Part shown: positions 59,734 to 64,000 of the stretch, one piece after another
How the letters are laid out: each line of letters opens with the position of its first letter
Position numbering within the stretch: position 1 is the first letter of the stretch
Origin: Syncephalis fuscata
Taxonomy: Eukaryota; Zoopagomycota; Zoopagomycetes; Zoopagales; Piptocephalidaceae
Direction: 5' to 3'
Assembly: GCA_025786725.1 (NCBI GenBank)
Contig: JAHLTZ010000002.1
Span: 1 to 64,000 of the forward strand
Length of the DNA: 64,000 nucleotides
Program-made: the position numbers and the translations under genes
The notes under the pieces: generated by a model
What the model was told of the DNA's origin: nothing
The model's database searches: none
The model's input: the letters and a program-made list of their open reading frames with translations, nothing else

Positions 59734-62134
59734 TATTGCTATTAATCAATTATCGAAATATATTATTATTTATTAACAGTAATCCAAGTAACCCAACGAA
59801 TTATAGGGACATACCTAAATCATAACAACATATCCAGTATTAGTCAAGGTTATTATACACTATTGTATAAACAATTAAACAGTGCGCATCAGTAAAATGA
59901 GAATGAGTCGCCATACACCGGTACAAGTACCAGCCTTCCGTATTAGCATGAAATAGGCATCATTCGCGCAAGTGGCATCAAATTAATCAAATACACTACC
60001 TACCTATCTTAACCTATAAACAATAGCCACACAGCACAGATACCTAATAGAGCGAATCAGTAACAATGTATACAATGCTATGATATCATTTTGAAAGGAA
60101 AACACCATCATGGTGGCAATGAAGCAGAATCAGTAGGTGATGTGTCAACCTTGACTAATGTCTTCAGGATTTGATGATACATTGATGACATCTTGTTCCG
60201 CTCATTGAACGTGGCACCAGGTAGATCTTTGAAATACTTACAAGAACACAAGGAATGGCGGACAATAGCAATCTAAGATATTAATAGCATTAGTAAAACA
60301 ATCTAATATAAATAGATAGCGATAGAGAATGCGTTTCATACTGTATGTGTTCAAGCAGCTTGTCTCAGAATATAAAAGGCTGTTTGCTTAAGTGTTCTAC
60401 ACTGAGTGGTACGTGTTTAGCACGTCCAGTCTTTCGCCTGGGGCGACAAGCAATCATCACGGAACAAGCGCTGATATACATAGTTTATGCATGGAACAAA
60501 TTCGCACGGCGTTTCAGCCATGCTACAAACAATAGGCAACACTGTACTCACCAAATATAACAACCGATCCAAAGACAAATAAAATAAATAGACAAATATA
60601 AGAAGTAGAAGAGGAAGAAGAAGGGCTGGTACTTGATAGCTCAGTGCACTCGTCACCAGCTTATGAACTTATAGTGTTTGAAAAGCAAAAAAAAATCTAG
60701 CCAATAGGCATGGGATCACCCCATGCCACCATATTTGACTCCCCTTAATTCATATTCGTAGTTTTAAGTATAGTTGGATCGGTTTTACTTGCCTACAAAG
60801 CACAGCCACTTCTGGTGCATTGTGTCGAACTCCGCTTCATGCCAAACACTATACGGAGTGGTAACCATTAAGACTTGCTTTATGCGAGAATAGAACAATA
60901 CACGCTTATCTCTTTTCTCTCATGCTCACCTTCCTTCGTTTCTAATAGCCATACCTTCTGCCATTACTAAAACCCGTCTGTAGGTTGCCATTCTGGTGAG
61001 ACGGCTTGCCATTCTTTTCAATTTATTTTTTCTATTGGATTTTATTTCTAAAGCACTTTTAGTCGTGTGCAGGTCACCGATTTACTAGCGTACATACAAG
61101 TACACAAGCAACGAAAGCATAGCGTTATCGTGGAATTTTCCCAGTACCATCTGTGTAAGTGTTTATATATAGTCTATTGGTAGAAAATCCGGTTCTACTG
61201 CTCGCCATTTATGCATATATCCATCTATTCATTGATGTGATTCGATTCGATTCGCTGCGGCCATGTTGCTGCGCATAACGGCATATCCATTCCCCCTCAG
61301 CAGATATTGCACTGCCATTACCAACAGCAGCAGCAGCAGTAATCTGTAGAACGAAATACAGAAGCTGTGAATCGAATCCAATCATATCGATGAGTGCTGA
61401 ACATATGCAAGCACATATAGTTGTCGCTTCCATTTGCCTCTTTCTCTCTAGACGTAAATAGCTGAACATCATCCTTTCTCGCCCATATTACCTTTCTCGC
61501 CTTACTGTCGGGGTATCTCTGTATCAATAATTTGTCCTTTTTCGTCAATTGTCGTACCAGCCAAATTCGCTGACTCCTTTATTCCTTTTTATTTCTCTAC
61601 ATATACACTATTTACTCAGTCTATCACTTTTCTTTTACTTTATCTTATCAATAGCGCTCTCACACACACACACACCTACTATTACAATTGTTATTATTAC
61701 ACGGCTATTGTTGCCTACTGCTCCCTTTGCCTGGCAGTGCATATAGTACTGTCATCTTAACGGGCAGCTAGTATTTGTTAAGAACGTTGATTGTAATTAT
61801 TAATCTGACTTCTTTTGGCGGCCTCATCTATTATCATTACCGCTTTTGTTGTTTACTATTGGTTTTTCTCTTTGATTGTATGTATGTTCTATAGATCGCG
61901 CAACTACTTTATATGTTCAATTTTGCAGTAATACTAATAACTATACGTATATCTAACCAACCACCTTTACACCGATCGCCACTACACCCCTTTACAGAGA
62001 ATCAGGGTGACTGAAGAGTATCGAGAGTTAGAAACAAAAGGATATTGCTACGGCTGGACTTTTGCAGACGCGTTTGCAGATCTGTTTACAATTAAACTGC
62101 TACTATTTTTTGCTACTCGCTGCTGTTTAACATC
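59734..62134. other. long spacer upstream of the tetraspanin gene
   Basis: Mostly without supported genes apart from the tentative small gene at 60108-60868. Visible features are a short palindrome GGCATGGG-ATCAC-CCCATGCC around 60707-60727, a GCAGCAGCAG run near 61324, a (CA)n run near 61660 and a pyrimidine-rich tract around 61560-61730 upstream of the tetraspanin. Confidence 0.4.
60108..60868 (-). CDS. tentative small spliced gene, unknown function
   Basis: Two stretches look coding. An ATG at 60868 reads MVTTPYSVWHEAEFDTMHQK then WLCFV before a possible GC donor (GCAAGT at 60792). A last exon from 60272 (after TACTAAT and CTTAG) reads SLCSCKYFKDLPGATFNERN, then KMSSMYHQILKTLVKV, and stops at 60108-60110. 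The connecting exon could not be resolved; the frame in between (TPCEFVPCINYVYQRLF) is Cys-containing but does not join cleanly. No family recognised. Confidence 0.3.
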
Positions 62135-62882
62135 ATGGCGATCCAAAAGAGCGTTCGGGTTATGTTCCTGGTGATGAACTCTATATTTTTTGCAGCAGGC
62201 ATCGCCAGTGTGGCCATAGGCGCTTTCTTTCAAAATAATCACCATGCACGACGAAACGCCGTCGTATCAGAGGATAACATTCTAAGTATGTATTTAAATC
62301 CACTCATTACTATATCAGCCATGTACTAACTGCTGAACTATTACAGGTCTTATATCGATCGGCGCCATTGTTTTATTCTCTAGTGTAGTTGGATTCTTTG
62401 GCTTTGTGCAGCCTATACCGCGCAAGCCAATCCTTATTTCGTTTAGTATATCCGTGGTCGGTATTGTCATTGTATTGGTGGTCATGGGCATCCACGTATG
62501 GTACACAACACTTACTATGTACGATGACTTTGCTTTTCATTGGCGTAAATGGAGCGTGTCGCTCCGTGATAACTTCCAAACATTTACGCCAGGATCGCCA
62601 TGCTGTGGCTACAGCAATCCGCACGACTTTCCTGCACCCAGCGATTTCTGCGGTGCAACAACGCCAATGTCTGTTCCTGGCTGTCGAGACACCATTTATG
62701 CATATGCTAGCTCGTATCTAACCAATATCTACACGTGTACTTTCCTGTTTGTCTTTATCGGTATTCTCGACTTCCTCACCACCATTATGGTTATTCAGTC
62801 AGCCAATGAAGAGGAACGATACGAGAAGATGTCGCAAAAGCGCGTGACACGGCCAGGCGAGCTCAGAATGCAGTATCTATAA
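62135..62882 (+). CDS. tetraspanin
   Basis: Four-TM membrane organiser. Exons 62135-62285 and 62347-62882, joined at NIL-S, encode 228 residues. TM1 VMFLVMNSIFFAAGIASVAI follows the short basic MAIQKSVR end. TM2 is ISIGAIVLFSSVVGFFGFV and TM3 ISFSISVVGIVIVLVVMGI. The large extracellular loop holds the CCG motif (SPCCGYSNPHDFPAPSDFC) and the paired Cys in VPGCRDTI. TM4 is TFLFVFIGILDFLTTIMVI, with a charged C-terminal tail. Fungal tetraspanins act in polarised growth and infection structures; the exact subgroup (Pls1, Tsp2 or Tsp3) cannot be set here. Confidence 0.88.
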
Positions 62883-64000
62883 TATTGTGATTTAAACTAC
62901 CGTCCAAGTATCGTTGACCGCCACCACGCACTCACTTCTCATTGATTGATCTCCGATAGACTACTACGCCACAATTATGAAAATTAACTTGTTTCTTTAA
63001 TCATTATCGTAATGCTGGCCTTCGTCGATGTTCCTTTATTACTGGTTATTTTATATAACACAATAATGGTTATAAAATAGAAACGAACAAAGTGTAATTA
63101 TTAATACTAAATTGTCTGCTGGCCGTCAAGCATTTACCGTTTGATACGGCTTGACTCGCGGTAATATGTTTAGCATTATTTCCTACTTTATCGTTGATAA
63201 TGATTATTCAGTCTAAATTTATTAGTAAACCATTACATTTATTAATGATAATATTATTTGTTGTAAAATGCTTCTATAGCACCTTGTAGCTAATTAAATG
63301 TAAAAACAAAGTATAGACCAATTAAAATACAATCATTACTCGCATTGGCCATGGTGTGGTGTAACCATTAGCGCTTTGCAGAACAATAATAATTAGTTGA
63401 TAGCTATGCTTAAATACTAAAGTAGTAATAATGTATATGGATGACATCGTCCATCAAAATACTCGTTATGATAGATTTGTTATCCTGTACATATAAATTA
63501 TATACTCATCTGTATCATTTTGTAGTGCTTTATTATTACTATTTACACCGTCTTTATTTGCAATTTCTTCTTTTTATACTGATTTGCTTTCTTTTGAGCT
63601 TGCTATTATTATAAATGTTTTATTACTCAAATTAAATACCATAGGATTTGTAGTTCACTGCTTTTAACTAATCCAGAAATTGTTAGATATAATCAGCCAA
63701 CTTAAATACATGTTTAAATAAGTTATGTTTTACACATACTTGTATCGTTTGTTCTATTATTGCGTATGGACAGTGAGCAAAATAATGCAAAATTCATGAA
63801 TAATAAGACTGGAGTTAAACATATAACAGTTACAAATAGAACATAACAAAGCAGAAATGCTGATTAAAAGCACACACTTTTGAAATATAATTTATGTTAA
63901 ATGATTGCTTTTATCATCTATTCATTTGTCTTAATCAAAACTAATAAAATTTATTAATCTATACTAAAATAGTTTCAAGTTAGCCATTACTGTGGATAAG
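62883..64000. other. AT-rich right-end stretch
   Basis: No gene is supported. It contains a diverged TIR-like segment at 63440-63495; the rest is AT-rich. Confidence 0.5.
63440..63495 (+). repeat. diverged terminus of the TIR element family
   Basis: GATGACATCGTCCATCAAAA followed by TACTCGTTATGATAGATTTG and a TTATCCTGTAC block aligns with the left terminus of copy B (TGACATCAATTATCAAATAC and onward to TTATCCGGTACGCAT). The opposite terminus is not found before the window end. Confidence 0.5.

Noticed and set aside
60345-60560. 71-codon plus-strand ORF
   Set aside because: Overlaps the tentative minus-strand gene; no domain, and the start codon context is unremarkable.
1-64000. tRNA, rRNA and CRISPR arrays
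   Set aside because: I looked for T-loop-like GTTCRANNC signatures, rRNA-like GC-rich conserved blocks and regularly spaced repeats, and saw none that hold up by eye; a covariance-model scan was not possible.

Overview
The window reads as nuclear DNA of an AT-rich fungus. Coding islands contain many short GT-AG introns, mostly about 45-100 nt, and are separated by very AT-rich repeat-laden spacers. The fungal assignment rests on a GPI-type chitin deacetylase, mitochondrial CPSase large subunit (CPA2), eukaryotic-type HIS1, NTE1, a yeast-like ARL3 and secreted S8 subtilases. A tetraspanin, an RpiB-type isomerase and dense introns suggest an early-diverging lineage rather than a yeast; that placement is inference.

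Layout. 1-2.1 kb: no gene seen. 2.1-6.3 kb: an orphan protein and a chitin deacetylase (+). 6.3-8.1 kb: spacer with a small TIR element. 8.1-11.7 kb: CPA2 (-). 12.7-22.1 kb: ribosomal protein eL28, a very intron-rich separase and a small single-pass membrane protein (all +). 23.0-24.5 kb: a seven-TM protein (+). 24.7-35.2 kb: NTE1, an RFC small subunit and a ZNRD2/p27 zinc-ribbon protein (all -), ARL3 (+), RpiB and a Ser/Thr/Asn-rich orphan (both -). ZNRD2 and ARL3 share an 89-bp divergent promoter. 35.7-56.5 kb: an accessory region with two nearly identical tandem subtilase genes, several dispersed repeat families and TIR-bounded elements. It is interrupted at 49-52 kb by an unusual HIS1 gene whose reading frame continues upstream into a membrane/coiled-coil protein. 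56.7-62.9 kb: DPH1 (+) and a LYS5-type phosphopantetheinyl transferase (-), converging with 61 bp between stops, then a tetraspanin (+).

Most genes are housekeeping: arginine and histidine synthesis, diphthamide, replication clamp loading, chromatid separation, phospholipid turnover, Golgi traffic. They do not form one pathway. The most unusual items are the membrane/coiled-coil-HIS1 fusion with its 12-nt micro-exon, the TIR segment whose interior is inverted between two otherwise collinear repeat copies, and the tandem subtilases that are each frame-broken at different places.

Caution: several conserved ORFs (NTE1 twice, both subtilases, probably the 7TM gene and the HIS1 fusion) carry apparent small deletions. 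This looks more like residual assembly error than decay, so exact protein ends are provisional there.
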